The notes beneath the pieces are model-generated. The model worked only from the letters and a program-made list of their open reading frames with translations, had not been told where the DNA came from and did not search any database. Below are positions 16,475 through 25,391 of a stretch of 64,000 nt of DNA, piece after piece. Position numbers and translations under genes: made by a program. Position 1 is the first letter of the stretch. The number at the start of each line of letters is the position of its first letter. This stretch comes from Cytophagales bacterium. GTDB taxonomy: Bacteria; Bacteroidota; Bacteroidia; Cytophagales; Cyclobacteriaceae. The DNA is taken from the NCBI GenBank assembly GCA_020402945.1, contig JADBYQ010000013.1, positions 62,001 through 126,000 on the forward strand, given 5' to 3'.

Positions 16475-16672
16475 ATGAAAAAATTTATCGCATCTGTTAT
16501 CGTATGTGGCTTTGCAGTAGCAATGGTTGCTTGCGGTGGTGGCAAAAAAGCTGAAGAGGCTGCTGCACAAGCAAAGGCTGATTCAATCAGAACAGCCGAT
16601 TCTATCGCTGCAGCTGCTGCTGTAGTTGTTGATTCTGCTGCTGTTGCAGTTGATTCTGCTGCAGTAAAGTAA
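16475..16672 (+). CDS. small alanine-rich lipoprotein
   Basis: 65 residues. MKKFIASVIVCGFAVAMVAC is a lipoprotein signal peptide with the cysteine at about residue 20, followed by GGGKKAEEAAAQAKADSIR and repeated A/V-D-S-A units. The mature part is about 45 residues of low complexity rich in Ala, Asp and Val. Small lipoproteins of this composition are common in Bacteroidota and have no assigned role; the periodic charged/Ala pattern would suit a short helix lying on the membrane or peptidoglycan. It has its own promoter and terminator, so it is likely a monocistronic, well-expressed gene. Confidence 0.75.
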   Translation: MKKFIASVIVCGFAVAMVACGGGKKAEEAAAQAKADSIRTADSIAAAAAVVVDSAAVAVDSAAVK

Positions 16673-16700
16673 TCAATCTCACAAGATTGTTTTCCCGGGA

Positions 16701-16727
16701 AGGCTTTAGAGATAAAGCCTTTTTTTA
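16701..16727 (+). terminator. intrinsic terminator of the small lipoprotein gene
   Basis: AGGCTTTA-GAGA-TAAAGCCT followed by TTTTTTT. Confidence 0.85.
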
Positions 16728-16732
16728 TTTCC

Positions 16733-17356
16733 ATGAATTCAAAAGAGGTACGCCAAATTTTAGAAAGGCACGTCCCAACAGCTTCAGTGGACTATTCGTT
16801 TTCTCTTTGGGAGGCCTACCGATTTAATTTCAAACTCCGAAAGGCAAGGCTATCTAAGGTAGGTGATTTTTCTTATCGGCCTGGACAGACTCAGCAGATA
16901 ACGATTAATCAAGACATCCATCCCTATCTTTTTCTCACCACCTATATCCACGAGGTGGCACATCTAAAAGTTCATCTTCAATTTGGCCATCGTGTGAGCG
17001 CGCATGGAAAGGAGTGGAAAGCTGTGTTTCAGGAGTTGATGGTGCCGGTCATGGATCCAGTGATTTTTCCGTTGCCATTGCTGAAAGGTTTAAAAAAACA
17101 TATGGCCAATCCTAAAGCATCCAGTTTTTCAGATTCGGAGCTCACGGCACTTTTTCGGGCATATGACGACAAACCCAATAAGGCTGTTTTAGTTGCACAG
17201 CTACCGCAGGGAAGCATCTTTAGTTTTCATGGGAGATGGTTTAAGAAAGGCGTCACAAAAAGAACCCGTGTTCTTTGTTTGGAGTTGAAGACTAAGCGTC
17301 AATACCTGGTTCCTGGAGATGCTGAAGTGGGCAGCGCGCAACTGGCACTACTTTAG
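16733..17356 (+). CDS. SprT-like zinc metalloprotease-domain protein
   Basis: 207 residues. TYIHEVAHLKVHLQFG contains the HExxH zinc motif (HEVAH), followed by HRVSAHGKEWK with the third histidine, the SprT/YgjP-like layout. The C-terminal part has YLVPGDAEV and lacks the cysteine-rich zinc ribbon of longer SprT proteins. Cytoplasmic, no signal peptide. Family role is unclear in bacteria; the eukaryotic relative Spartan degrades DNA-protein crosslinks. Starts six bases after the preceding terminator's U-run and is convergent with the next gene, seven bases away. Confidence 0.82.
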   Translation: MNSKEVRQILERHVPTASVDYSFSLWEAYRFNFKLRKARLSKVGDFSYRPGQTQQITINQDIHPYLFLTTYIHEVAHLKVHLQFGHRVSAHGKEWKAVFQELMVPVMDPVIFPLPLLKGLKKHMANPKASSFSDSELTALFRAYDDKPNKAVLVAQLPQGSIFSFHGRWFKKGVTKRTRVLCLELKTKRQYLVPGDAEVGSAQLALL

Positions 17357-17363
17357 ACAAAAA

Positions 17364-17930
17364 CTAGTTAAGTCTTCGTTGGATTAATTGACTCACCAAT
17401 TGGTAGAATTGCAGTGGATGCAAAGTGCGCCATATTTCAATTTGCAACGTGCCACCCATATTGATATAGTTATCGATTCGGTATTTCTGCAACTCTTGCC
17501 GAATGAAATCCGGGAAACACACCGCGGCTATCCAACCGTCTTCAACGTCTTCAAACCACTCTTCGTAGTACGAGTCATCAGACCCATGAAAGTTGAGAAT
17601 GTTCTCTCCGATTAATATAAACTTGTTTATCCCCTCGTGAGCTAGCAATTCGAGAAAATTTCGCTTGAGTGTCATAATATCGTTTTCGATAGTATCATTC
17701 CATTCTCCCAGAAATTCTAACACAACAAACCCCTCATCATAATCAGCGTATAGAATTTTTAAATACAAAGTCTCTGAGCCAAAATAGTCCCAAGAAGGGT
17801 CAATGTAGTACCCATAAATAGTCTCGGAATAGACATCAAAATTGTATTCTTTTTCAAAAAATGGAGAGCGTTCATCTGTCGATGAATCGTAATATTTTAG
17901 CCAATTTTCAAAGGGCAAAATTTGATGCAC
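17364..17930 (-). CDS. conserved hypothetical acidic protein
   Basis: 188 residues, no signal peptide or membrane segment, strongly acidic and aromatic (YYDSSTDERSPFF, DDSYYEEWFEDVEDGW). The middle (LKILYADYDEGFVVLEFLG ... INKFILIGEN) alternates strands and helices like a small alpha/beta domain. I do not recognise the family. Transcribed upstream of and away from murQ's end: it ends at 17364 and the murQ stop is 37 bases from its start, so it could be the last gene of the sugar-kinase/murQ transcript. Confidence 0.65.
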   Translation of the reverse strand: MHQILPFENWLKYYDSSTDERSPFFEKEYNFDVYSETIYGYYIDPSWDYFGSETLYLKILYADYDEGFVVLEFLGEWNDTIENDIMTLKRNFLELLAHEGINKFILIGENILNFHGSDDSYYEEWFEDVEDGWIAAVCFPDFIRQELQKYRIDNYINMGGTLQIEIWRTLHPLQFYQLVSQLIQRRLN

Positions 17931-17966
17931 GTTCGTTACCGGATTGATTGTAAAGAATGATGACGT

Positions 17967-18845
17967 TTATCTTTTACTTTCAATCGCCTTGCGCACATTT
18001 CCAAAACGAGAAAGTAAGTCACTGGCTTCTTGCTCGCTTACTTTGAGTTCGTCCATGATCATTTTGACTCCTCGATTGACGAGTTTATGATTGGTCAACT
18101 GCATGTCAACCATCTTGTTTCCTTTTACTCTGCCCAATTGGATCATAGCAGCCGTGGAGATCATGTTCAAAACAAGTTTCTGGGCCGTACCCGCCTTCAT
18201 ACGGGTGCTTCCGGTAACAAACTCGGGACCCACGACTACCTCAATTGGGTAATCTACGCTGGCGGCCAATTCACTGCCAGTATTGCATGTGATACAGCCT
18301 GTAATGATTCCATTTTCTCTGGCGGCCCTAACCCCTCCAATTACATATGGCGTCCGGCCAGACGCAGCGATGCCCACCAAAACATCATTTTCACTTATAG
18401 AATGTTTTAGCAAATCTTTCCAGGCCTGAGAGGCATCATCCTCCGCATTTTCGACTGCCTCACGAATGGCCATATCCCCACCTGCGATCAACCCAATTAC
18501 TTTCCCTTGAGGCACTCCGTAGGTAGGTGGTATTTCAGAGGCATCAAGTATCCCCAATCGGCCACTCGTGCCAGCACCTATGTAGAATAGACGACCGCCC
18601 GTTTTCATTTTCTCACCAATGACTTCCACCAATGCTTGTATTTTGGGAATGATTTTCTCAACCGCTAATGGTACACCGCTGTCCTCACGGTTTATATTCG
18701 TCAGCAATTCTGACAACCCCATGTTCTCCAGTTGGTTATAATTAGAAGAAGATTCAGTAGTGCTCAAAGGTATCGGGGTTGGGTATCCAGGCGTTTTAGT
18801 TAATAATTCAAGATTCAAAGTTCGGCATTCAGAATTTAAAATCAT
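17967..18845 (-). CDS. murQ: N-acetylmuramic acid 6-phosphate etherase
   Basis: Cleaves the lactyl ether of MurNAc-6-phosphate to GlcNAc-6-phosphate and D-lactate in peptidoglycan recycling. SIS-domain motifs are clear: LFYIGAGTSGRLGILDASE, GLIAGGD, VGIAASGRTPYV and GPEFVTGSTRMKAGTAQK. The ATG at 18845 overlaps the stop of the upstream sugar kinase (ATGA). However, the conserved N-terminus (STTESSSNYNQLENM) begins with a TTG at 18767, and the 26 codons before it are encoded by a dispersed AAGATTCAAAGTTC-type repeat. So the true start may be TTG 18767 (266 residues) and the extension an accident. Confidence 0.93.
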   Translation of the reverse strand: MILNSECRTLNLELLTKTPGYPTPIPLSTTESSSNYNQLENMGLSELLTNINREDSGVPLAVEKIIPKIQALVEVIGEKMKTGGRLFYIGAGTSGRLGILDASEIPPTYGVPQGKVIGLIAGGDMAIREAVENAEDDASQAWKDLLKHSISENDVLVGIAASGRTPYVIGGVRAARENGIITGCITCNTGSELAASVDYPIEVVVGPEFVTGSTRMKAGTAQKLVLNMISTAAMIQLGRVKGNKMVDMQLTNHKLVNRGVKMIMDELKVSEQEASDLLSRFGNVRKAIESKR

Positions 18846-19684
18846 AAATCCTTTTGGTGATATAGAGTAAGACCTGCAATGGGCCCTTCTAAAATGTTTT
18901 TCACGGTAATACCTTTGTCATTGGCCACTTGCCGAAGCACATCGCTGAAGTAGAAAGCGATGGATCCAGTAAAATGGACTTTCAATTTTTTGTAATCCGG
19001 ATACTTCATTACATTATTTTCATAAAAATCTGAGAAGCTTTTGTAGACCAGTTTATAACAATAGGGTTCTTTTAGGTGCTGAAATATAAATTTCGCAAAA
19101 CTGGCCAGAAAAGCGCTTGGTTTTTCTTGCTGATACACTTTCTCCAGCACTTCTTCGCGCGTCCAGGGGAATCTCGCATGAAATTGTGTTGCTAGTGTTT
19201 CGGGCATATTTTTTCGGAAGTAGTCAAATACTATCTGCTTACCCAGGCAAGACCCTGAGCCCTCATCGGCCAGTATCCAGCCGAGATTGGCAACATTTTC
19301 TACAATTTCCTTACCATCATATTGGCAAGAATTGGAGCCTGTACCTAAGATGCAAGCTATTCCGGCCTCTTGGCCACAAAGCGCACGCGCAGCAGCCAAC
19401 AAGTCCCAGCCAATTTCAATTTTTGCCGCCCCAAAATGTTCGACAAATGCTAACTGAATCAATTGTTGATTTTTTTCTGACGATACGCCCGTGCCGTAGT
19501 AAAAAATCTTTGTGACAGGCTCATTGATTTGCGGGAGTAATGATTCTTTAATTATCTTTTTTAAATGATCAATCGGCTGGTAGTAAGGATTAAAGCCGGG
19601 GCTGTTGGCTTGTGCGATGGTTCGATCTGTTTTTAAAAAGCGCCAGTCAATTTTTGACCCACCGCTATCTGCCACTATAATCAT
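18842..19684 (-). CDS. BadF/BcrA-type amino-sugar kinase (GlcNAc or MurNAc kinase)
   Basis: 280 residues with the ASKHA ATPase fold: phosphate-1 loop VADSGGSKIDWRF at the N-terminus, phosphate-2 CILGTGSNSCQYDG and adenosine motif region GPIAGLTLY near the end. This matches N-acetylglucosamine kinases of the BadF family, which include MurK acting on both MurNAc and GlcNAc. Its stop overlaps the murQ start by ATGA, so the two are co-translated. By context it most likely makes MurNAc-6-phosphate or GlcNAc-6-phosphate for cell-wall recycling. Exact substrate is inference. Confidence 0.85.
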   Translation of the reverse strand: MIIVADSGGSKIDWRFLKTDRTIAQANSPGFNPYYQPIDHLKKIIKESLLPQINEPVTKIFYYGTGVSSEKNQQLIQLAFVEHFGAAKIEIGWDLLAAARALCGQEAGIACILGTGSNSCQYDGKEIVENVANLGWILADEGSGSCLGKQIVFDYFRKNMPETLATQFHARFPWTREEVLEKVYQQEKPSAFLASFAKFIFQHLKEPYCYKLVYKSFSDFYENNVMKYPDYKKLKVHFTGSIAFYFSDVLRQVANDKGITVKNILEGPIAGLTLYHQKDL

Positions 19685-19851
19685 AAGTAAGGATTTGTAT
19701 TTTTATATCTACCCATTAATGTGTGAACCCGAGGCACTTGTTGGATCGGCCATCATGCATTCTAATGTTTTTAATTTTGTGGCGAAGCAGAACCCCAAGT
19801 CGAATCAGGCATCAAAAATTTACTTAACTTGAAACCTTAAATCTACACACA

Positions 19852-21096
19852 ATGAAAATCAATGTCCTAATAGCTTTCTGTTTTGTTCTTACTCTTTTTG
19901 GTTGCACTGAAAAAAAGCCGGTAGATCGGATGGATGATGTGCAGTTGAGAGCGTATGCCGATGAGTTAGCTCACAAATTCATTATTACTGATGGCCATGT
20001 AGATTTACCCTATCGCTTAAAAGTAAAAAACTTCAAATTAGATCGGGAATACATGGGTATTCCTGTATCGACCACAGAAGGCGATTTTGACTACGAACGA
20101 GCAAAAAAGGGCGGGCTAGATGCGCCATTCATGTCCATTTACATTCCGTCTTCTTATCAATCGCAGCCAGATAAAGGCAAGGGATTGGCAGATTCGTTGA
20201 TCAATATGATCGATGGTATTGCTGCCCAGATTCCGGATAAATTTGCCCGTGCCAATTCACCGGCAGAGGTGCAGGCCAATTTCAAAGCTGGAAAAATTTC
20301 ATTGCCGCTGGGCATGGAAAATGGTGCACCCATCGGAGATGATTTAAAGAATGTAAAATATTTTTACGATCGAGGCATCCGCTATATTACGCTAACCCAT
20401 GGTAAGGACAATCAGATTTGCGATTCTTCTTATGACACCACAAGAACCTGGAATGGCCTAAGTCCGTTTGGAAGAGAGGTAGTTGCTGAAATGAACAAGA
20501 CAGGCATCATGGTCGACATTTCGCACGTCTCAGACAGCACGTTTTACCAAGTGATGAAACTGTCCAAGTCTCCTTGTATTGCTTCTCATTCGTCCTGCCG
20601 GATTTATACGCCTGGGTTCATTCGCAATATGAGCGATGATATGATTAAAAAGCTCGGTGAGCACAACGGGGTGATTCAAATTAATTTTGGATCCACCTTT
20701 TTGGATTCTACCGTCAGAGCAGAAAACGACATCAATCGTAAAAAGCTTACGGCATTGCTGGAAGAGAAGAAGATGAAAATGAGTGATTCATTGGCAAAGC
20801 CGGTTATTGAGGAATTTAAGAAAACAAACCCTTCACTTTTTGCAGATGTAGAGATCGTGGCCAATCACATCGATCACGTGGTGAAGGTTGCCGGTATTAA
20901 CCACGTGGGGATTGGTTCTGATTTTGATGGGGTGGGGGACAGTTTACCCACTGGGTTGAAAGACGTATCGCAATATCCGAATCTCATTTATGTACTTTTG
21001 AAACGCGGATATACAGAGGATGATATTCAGAAAATTTGTTATAAAAATGTTTGGCGAGTTTGGAACGAGGTCGGGAGAGTTGCAAAAAGCAACTGA
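19852..21096 (+). CDS. membrane dipeptidase-like lipoprotein (peptidase M19)
   Basis: 414 residues; lipoprotein signal MKINVLIAFCFVLTLFGC. Renal dipeptidase motifs: DGHVDLPYR (first zinc ligands HxD), GMENGAP (the glutamate that bridges the two zincs), DISHVSD, IASHSSCR and HVGIGSDFDGVGD with the catalytic-site aspartate. Cleaves dipeptides, including those with a D-residue at the C-terminus, outside the inner membrane. Divergent from the sugar kinase/murQ pair, so it may share a role in handling wall peptides, but that is inference. Length normal for Bacteroidota members. Confidence 0.9.
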   Translation: MKINVLIAFCFVLTLFGCTEKKPVDRMDDVQLRAYADELAHKFIITDGHVDLPYRLKVKNFKLDREYMGIPVSTTEGDFDYERAKKGGLDAPFMSIYIPSSYQSQPDKGKGLADSLINMIDGIAAQIPDKFARANSPAEVQANFKAGKISLPLGMENGAPIGDDLKNVKYFYDRGIRYITLTHGKDNQICDSSYDTTRTWNGLSPFGREVVAEMNKTGIMVDISHVSDSTFYQVMKLSKSPCIASHSSCRIYTPGFIRNMSDDMIKKLGEHNGVIQINFGSTFLDSTVRAENDINRKKLTALLEEKKMKMSDSLAKPVIEEFKKTNPSLFADVEIVANHIDHVVKVAGINHVGIGSDFDGVGDSLPTGLKDVSQYPNLIYVLLKRGYTEDDIQKICYKNVWRVWNEVGRVAKSN

Positions 21097-21102
21097 TAGA
21101 AA

Positions 21103-21578
21103 ATGTGGTTGATTCCTACCACGGGAGGCAACTATGATATCTATGCATTTTTTAATGGCTCACAAACCAAATGGAGTTTTGTAGATAGTTCAGTGCCCAA
21201 TACCTACAACTTTACAACCGTTGTCCTACATGAAATTGGCCATGGGCTGGGGTTCAAGGATTCTTTTTGATAAGGAGACGGATGGTACCGGATCTTTCGG
21301 AGTTCAGTCAAGCCCTACTCCCATTATTTTTGACGTTGGAATTGAAAATAGTGGCGGCAACCGATTGCTGAGTAAAGTTTAGTACACTGGATGATACGCC
21401 TGTACAGCTCCAATTTGTAAGTGCGCAAGGAGCCGTTCATCAAAATGTAGTTGTTCAGCCAGTTGCAAAGTCAGTTGAGAAGGAATTTTTGGTTGGTGAC
21501 CTTCCTGGTGGTCTGTATATTATTAAAGCAGAAGTAGGTGGATCAATCATCACAAAAAAGTTTATCAAATTGAATTGA
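21103..21578 (+). pseudogene. decayed zinc metalloprotease with T9SS sorting domain
   Basis: Three frames each hold part of one protein. Frame 1 (21103-21270) gives YAFFNGSQTKWSFVD and VVLHEIGHGLGFKDSF, the HExxHxxGxxH-type motif of matrixin-like proteases. After its TGA, frame 2 continues with DKETDGTGSFGVQ and FDVGIENSGGNRLLS. Frame 3 then gives a C-terminal domain (LQFVSAQGAVHQNVVV, LPGGLYIIKAEVGG, ITKKFIKLN) with the T9SS type A pattern. Two frameshifts and the missing N-terminus (no signal peptide) make it a pseudogene. It starts seven bases after the dipeptidase stop. Confidence 0.75.
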
Positions 21579-21602
21579 TTGATCGATTGCCAGCATCAAA
21601 AA

Positions 21603-21626
21603 GGGAGGCCTAGGCCTCCTTTTTTA
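21603..21626 (+). terminator. intrinsic terminator after the protease remnant
   Basis: GGAGGCCTAGGCCTCC is a perfect 16-base palindrome preceded by A's and followed by TTTTTT. Confidence 0.7.
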
Positions 21627-21686
21627 TTTCTCTAGATTTTCAAGAATATAATTTTCAAAATGAGAGGATTGGGTTCTCAAGCTTCT

Positions 21687-21694
21687 TATTTTTG
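21687..21694 (+). promoter_or_regulatory. predicted -7 box for carB
   Basis: TATTTTTG, 21 bases before the carB ATG at 21716. This supports that start over the ATG-like codon at 21692, which lies inside the box. Confidence 0.45.
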
Positions 21695-21715
21695 CTCGAT
21701 TTATCCAACCCATCC

Positions 21716-24529
21716 ATGCCAAGAGATCGCAGTATTCGTTCAGTCCTCATCATCGGAAGTGGGCCAATTATCATTGGCCAAGCATGTGAATTTGATTATG
21801 CAGGGTCGCAGGCCTCTCGTTCACTACGCGAAGAGGGCATCGAAGTAATATTAATCAACTCCAATCCGGCAACTATTATGACGGACAAGGTGACTGCCGA
21901 TCATGTCTACCTTAAACCCTTGGAGAAGAAGTACATAAAGGAAATACTGGAGAAACATCATGTAGACGCAGTTCTGCCCACCATGGGTGGTCAAACGGCA
22001 TTGAATCTTTGTATCGACTGCGATAAGGCAGGGATTTGGGAGCATTATGGTGTAAAAATAATTGGGGTTGACATCAAGGCGATCGAGACCACGGAAGACC
22101 GTGAGAAGTTTCGATTGAAGATGATTGAACTTAATGTGGGCGTTTGCAAAGGAGCAACAGCAACCTCTTTTTTGAAAGGAAAGGAAATAGCACAGGAAAT
22201 TGGATTTCCACTTGTGATCCGTCCATCTTTTACATTGGGAGGCACCGGAGGCGGTTTTGTTCAGAAGGCAGAAGATTTTGACCACGCGTTGAATAGAGGA
22301 TTGCAGGCTTCGCCTATCCATGAGGTATTGGTGGAGCAAAGCATTATGGGCTGGAAGGAGTACGAATTGGAGTTGCTGCGTGATGGAATCGGCAACGTGA
22401 TTATTATTTGTTCGATTGAGAATTTTGATCCGATGGGTATACACACAGGTGATTCCATCACGGTGGCTCCTGCCATGACTTTGCCTGACACCGTCTACCA
22501 GCGCATGCGTGATCTCGCGATAAAAATGATGAATGGCATAGGCCAATTTGCCGGAGGTTGTAACGTCCAATTTTCAGTGAATCCAGATAATGACGATATC
22601 ATTGGGATTGAGATAAACCCCCGCGTCTCTCGTTCATCTGCTCTTGCTTCGAAAGCAACAGGCTATCCGATCGCTAAAATAGCTGCTAAACTGGCAATAG
22701 GGTACAATCTAGATGAATTATCAAACGCAATTACAGGCACCACAACCGCTTACTTTGAGCCAGCTTTGGATTATGTGATCGTGAAAATTCCTCGCTGGAA
22801 TTTTGATAAGTTTCTGGGTGCAGACCGCAAGCTTGGTTTACAAATGAAATCCGTGGGCGAGGTAATGGGTATTGGTCGAAATTTTCAGGAAGCACTACAA
22901 AAAGCTTGTCAGAGTTTGGAGATCAGACGAAACGGACTCGGTGCGGATGGAAAAGAATTGACCAAGCAAGCGGATATTTTGTATAGCCTGGAGCACCCGA
23001 GTTGGAATCGTCTTTTTCACATTTACGATGCGATGAAGTTGGGAATCTCTATGAAGACAATTCAAAATCTGACAAAAATTGACAAGTGGTTTTTAGAACA
23101 GATTTGGGATTTAATTGAGCTTGAAAGCGAAATTGAAAAGCATAGCCTTGATAGCATCCCCGTAGACTTAATGCGTACGGCAAAAGAAAAAGGATATGCT
23201 GATCGCCAGCTAGCTCACCTGATGGATTGCCTCGAAAGCGAAGTCCATTTGAAGAGAAGAGAGATGGGTATTAACAGAGTGTTTAAATTGGTGGACACTT
23301 GTGCAGCTGAGTTTGAAGCCAAGACACCCTATTATTATTCTACGTTCGACACGGAAAACGAATCAATCCCAACTAATAAAAAGAAAGTAATTGTCTTAGG
23401 GTCTGGCCCCAATCGAATCGGTCAGGGAATTGAGTTTGACTACTCTTGCGTGCATGGAATACTAGCAGCCAAAGAATGTGGGTATGAAGCCATTATGATT
23501 AATTGCAATCCTGAAACGGTCTCCACCGATTTTGATATTGCCGATAAACTTTATTTTGAGCCTGTATTCTGGGAACACCTTTGGGATATTATTCAACATG
23601 AAAAGCCGGTTGGCGTTATCGTTCAATTAGGAGGGCAGACTGCGTTGAAATTGGCAGAGAAGCTGCACAAATATGGTGTGCGGATCATGGGCACATCTTA
23701 CGAAGCGCTAGATTTGGCAGAAGATCGCGGAAGTTTTTCAACCCTTTTAAAAGATCTCAATATTCCATACCCCACCTTTGGAGTTGCTACTGATGCGGAT
23801 GAAGCACTCGAAGTTTCAAAAACCATTGGCTTTCCATTATTAGTTCGCCCGTCTTATGTGCTGGGGGGTCAGAGTATGAAAATTGTGATCAACGAAACCG
23901 AACTTGAGAACCATATTCTGGATATTTGGAAACACCTTCCCGAAAACAAAGTATTGTTAGATCATTTCCTTGATGGTGCCATCGAGGCAGAGGCAGATGC
24001 GATCTGTGATGGAGAAGATGTCTACATCATTGGGATCATGCAGCACATTGAGCCTGCGGGTATTCATTCAGGTGATTCATATGCGGTGTTGCCGCCCTAC
24101 AACCTGGGCGACTTCGTCATCAAACAAATTGAGACGTATACAAAGCGTATTGCAATTGCCTTGAAAACAGTTGGATTAATCAATATTCAATTCGCTATCA
24201 AGAACGACAAAGTCTACATTATTGAAGCAAATCCGCGGGCATCCCGCACGGTTCCATTTATTTGCAAAGCATATGATGAGCCTTACGTGAATTATGCCAC
24301 CAAAGTAATGTTGGGTGAGAAGAAAGTAGCTGATTTTAATTTCAATCCAACCAAAAAAGGCTATGCGATAAAGGTTCCCGTATTCTCATTTAGCAAGTTC
24401 CCGGAAGTGAACAAAGAACTTGGCCCAGAGATGAAATCTACAGGTGAGGCGATTTATTTCATTGACGATTTGATGGATGATTACTTCTTGAACATTTACA
24501 ACGAACGGAATCTGTATTTGAGTCGATAG
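21716..24529 (+). CDS. carB: carbamoyl-phosphate synthase large subunit, without C-terminal allosteric domain
   Basis: Makes carbamoyl phosphate from bicarbonate, ATP and ammonia for arginine and pyrimidine synthesis. 937 residues from ATG 21716 (MPRDRSIRSVLIIGSGP). Two homologous ATP-grasp halves are evident: GSGPIIIGQACEFDYAGSQA with RPSFTLGGTGGG, and GSGPNRIGQGIEFDYSCVH with RPSYVLGGQSM; both end in IEINPRVSRSSALASKATGY or IEANPRASRTVPFICKAY. The protein stops just after LYLSR, where the E. coli enzyme (about 1073 residues) continues with the MGS-like regulatory domain for UMP and ornithine control. The glutaminase subunit carA is not adjacent. Confidence 0.95.
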   Translation: MPRDRSIRSVLIIGSGPIIIGQACEFDYAGSQASRSLREEGIEVILINSNPATIMTDKVTADHVYLKPLEKKYIKEILEKHHVDAVLPTMGGQTALNLCIDCDKAGIWEHYGVKIIGVDIKAIETTEDREKFRLKMIELNVGVCKGATATSFLKGKEIAQEIGFPLVIRPSFTLGGTGGGFVQKAEDFDHALNRGLQASPIHEVLVEQSIMGWKEYELELLRDGIGNVIIICSIENFDPMGIHTGDSITVAPAMTLPDTVYQRMRDLAIKMMNGIGQFAGGCNVQFSVNPDNDDIIGIEINPRVSRSSALASKATGYPIAKIAAKLAIGYNLDELSNAITGTTTAYFEPALDYVIVKIPRWNFDKFLGADRKLGLQMKSVGEVMGIGRNFQEALQKACQSLEIRRNGLGADGKELTKQADILYSLEHPSWNRLFHIYDAMKLGISMKTIQNLTKIDKWFLEQIWDLIELESEIEKHSLDSIPVDLMRTAKEKGYADRQLAHLMDCLESEVHLKRREMGINRVFKLVDTCAAEFEAKTPYYYSTFDTENESIPTNKKKVIVLGSGPNRIGQGIEFDYSCVHGILAAKECGYEAIMINCNPETVSTDFDIADKLYFEPVFWEHLWDIIQHEKPVGVIVQLGGQTALKLAEKLHKYGVRIMGTSYEALDLAEDRGSFSTLLKDLNIPYPTFGVATDADEALEVSKTIGFPLLVRPSYVLGGQSMKIVINETELENHILDIWKHLPENKVLLDHFLDGAIEAEADAICDGEDVYIIGIMQHIEPAGIHSGDSYAVLPPYNLGDFVIKQIETYTKRIAIALKTVGLINIQFAIKNDKVYIIEANPRASRTVPFICKAYDEPYVNYATKVMLGEKKVADFNFNPTKKGYAIKVPVFSFSKFPEVNKELGPEMKSTGEAIYFIDDLMDDYFLNIYNERNLYLSR

Positions 24530-24543
24530 CAGGACTGAATAAC

Positions 24544-25170
24544 CTAAAGCGTTTTGGTGTAGGCACAAACTTTTACCATCACACATTCTTCGCATTTCGG
24601 TTTTGTTGGTCTGCAGGTTTCCCGGCCTAAGAAGGATATCGCCATTCCTGCCTTTCCCCAGTCTTTTGGATCAATCTGTTCCATCAACTGCTTTTCCAAC
24701 TTCTTGGGATCCGTTCCCTGTGCAATTCCCAATCGGGGGGCAACTCGCACTACGTGAAGATCAACGATGACGCCTTCTGCTTTCAGCCCCAATTCATTCA
24801 TGATCACATTAGCAGATTTTCGACCAATGCCGGGTAATGCCGTCAACTCTTCTAAGGTTCTAGGGATGTTTTTGTTGTCTTTTAATGTCTTTGCTAACTC
24901 CAACAGCCAATTTGTTTTATTTCTAAAGTTTCGAACTTTTTTTACATACGGGTAGACGTCTTCCGCACTAACTTTTGCCAGTGCTTTCATGTCCGGGATC
25001 GCATCGAAAAGAGCAGGTGCAATTTTGTTAATGTTGCGATCAGCATCCTGAGCGGCAAGAATAAACATGACAACTAACTCAAAGGCGTTCCGATAGGCAA
25101 GTGGATGTTGCCGGCCCGCATATTTTTTGATCAATGGTTTAAGTTCTTTTTTCCAGTCAATGGAAGGCAT
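24544..25170 (-). CDS. nth: endonuclease III-like DNA glycosylase/AP lyase
   Basis: 208 residues. LPGIGRKSANVIM is the helix-hairpin-helix with the catalytic lysine, VIVDLHVVRVAPRLG holds the catalytic aspartate, and the C-terminal ETCRPTKPKCEECVMVKVC gives the C-x6-C-x2-C-x5-C ligands of the [4Fe-4S] cluster. Removes oxidised pyrimidines and cuts abasic sites. The family position with D preceded by V and followed by LHV (THV in E. coli Nth) is a small variation. Convergent with carB, 14 bases apart. Confidence 0.9.
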   Translation of the reverse strand: MPSIDWKKELKPLIKKYAGRQHPLAYRNAFELVVMFILAAQDADRNINKIAPALFDAIPDMKALAKVSAEDVYPYVKKVRNFRNKTNWLLELAKTLKDNKNIPRTLEELTALPGIGRKSANVIMNELGLKAEGVIVDLHVVRVAPRLGIAQGTDPKKLEKQLMEQIDPKDWGKAGMAISFLGRETCRPTKPKCEECVMVKVCAYTKTL

Positions 25171-25359
25171 ATTTTTTCTATTTGAAATTAAAGATAGGAA
25201 ATCAAATAGTGAATTGTCTATTGTTGAATAGGGTCGTTCAACCTTAGTTTTGGATTCTGATTATAGAAATACCTCTTTTTTAGAGGTTTCATTCTTTGGG
25301 TTTTTAGCAGTCCAAATCGAACCGGAAGAGCACTTTTTCCGTTCTTCTAATTCTATTGT
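25171..25359. other. intergenic region with a small palindrome
   Basis: Only ACCTCT-TTTTT-AGAGGT (25271-25287) stands out; it has no U-run in either direction. No gene seen. Confidence 0.4.
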
Positions 25360-25367
25360 TATTTTTG
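25360..25367 (+). promoter_or_regulatory. predicted -7 box for the DUF4834 gene
   Basis: TATTTTTG, 24 bases before ATG 25392. It overlaps an earlier in-frame start codon (25356), which argues for the later ATG. Confidence 0.45.
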
Positions 25368-25391
25368 TCTTTGCATTCAAGAAATTCGACT

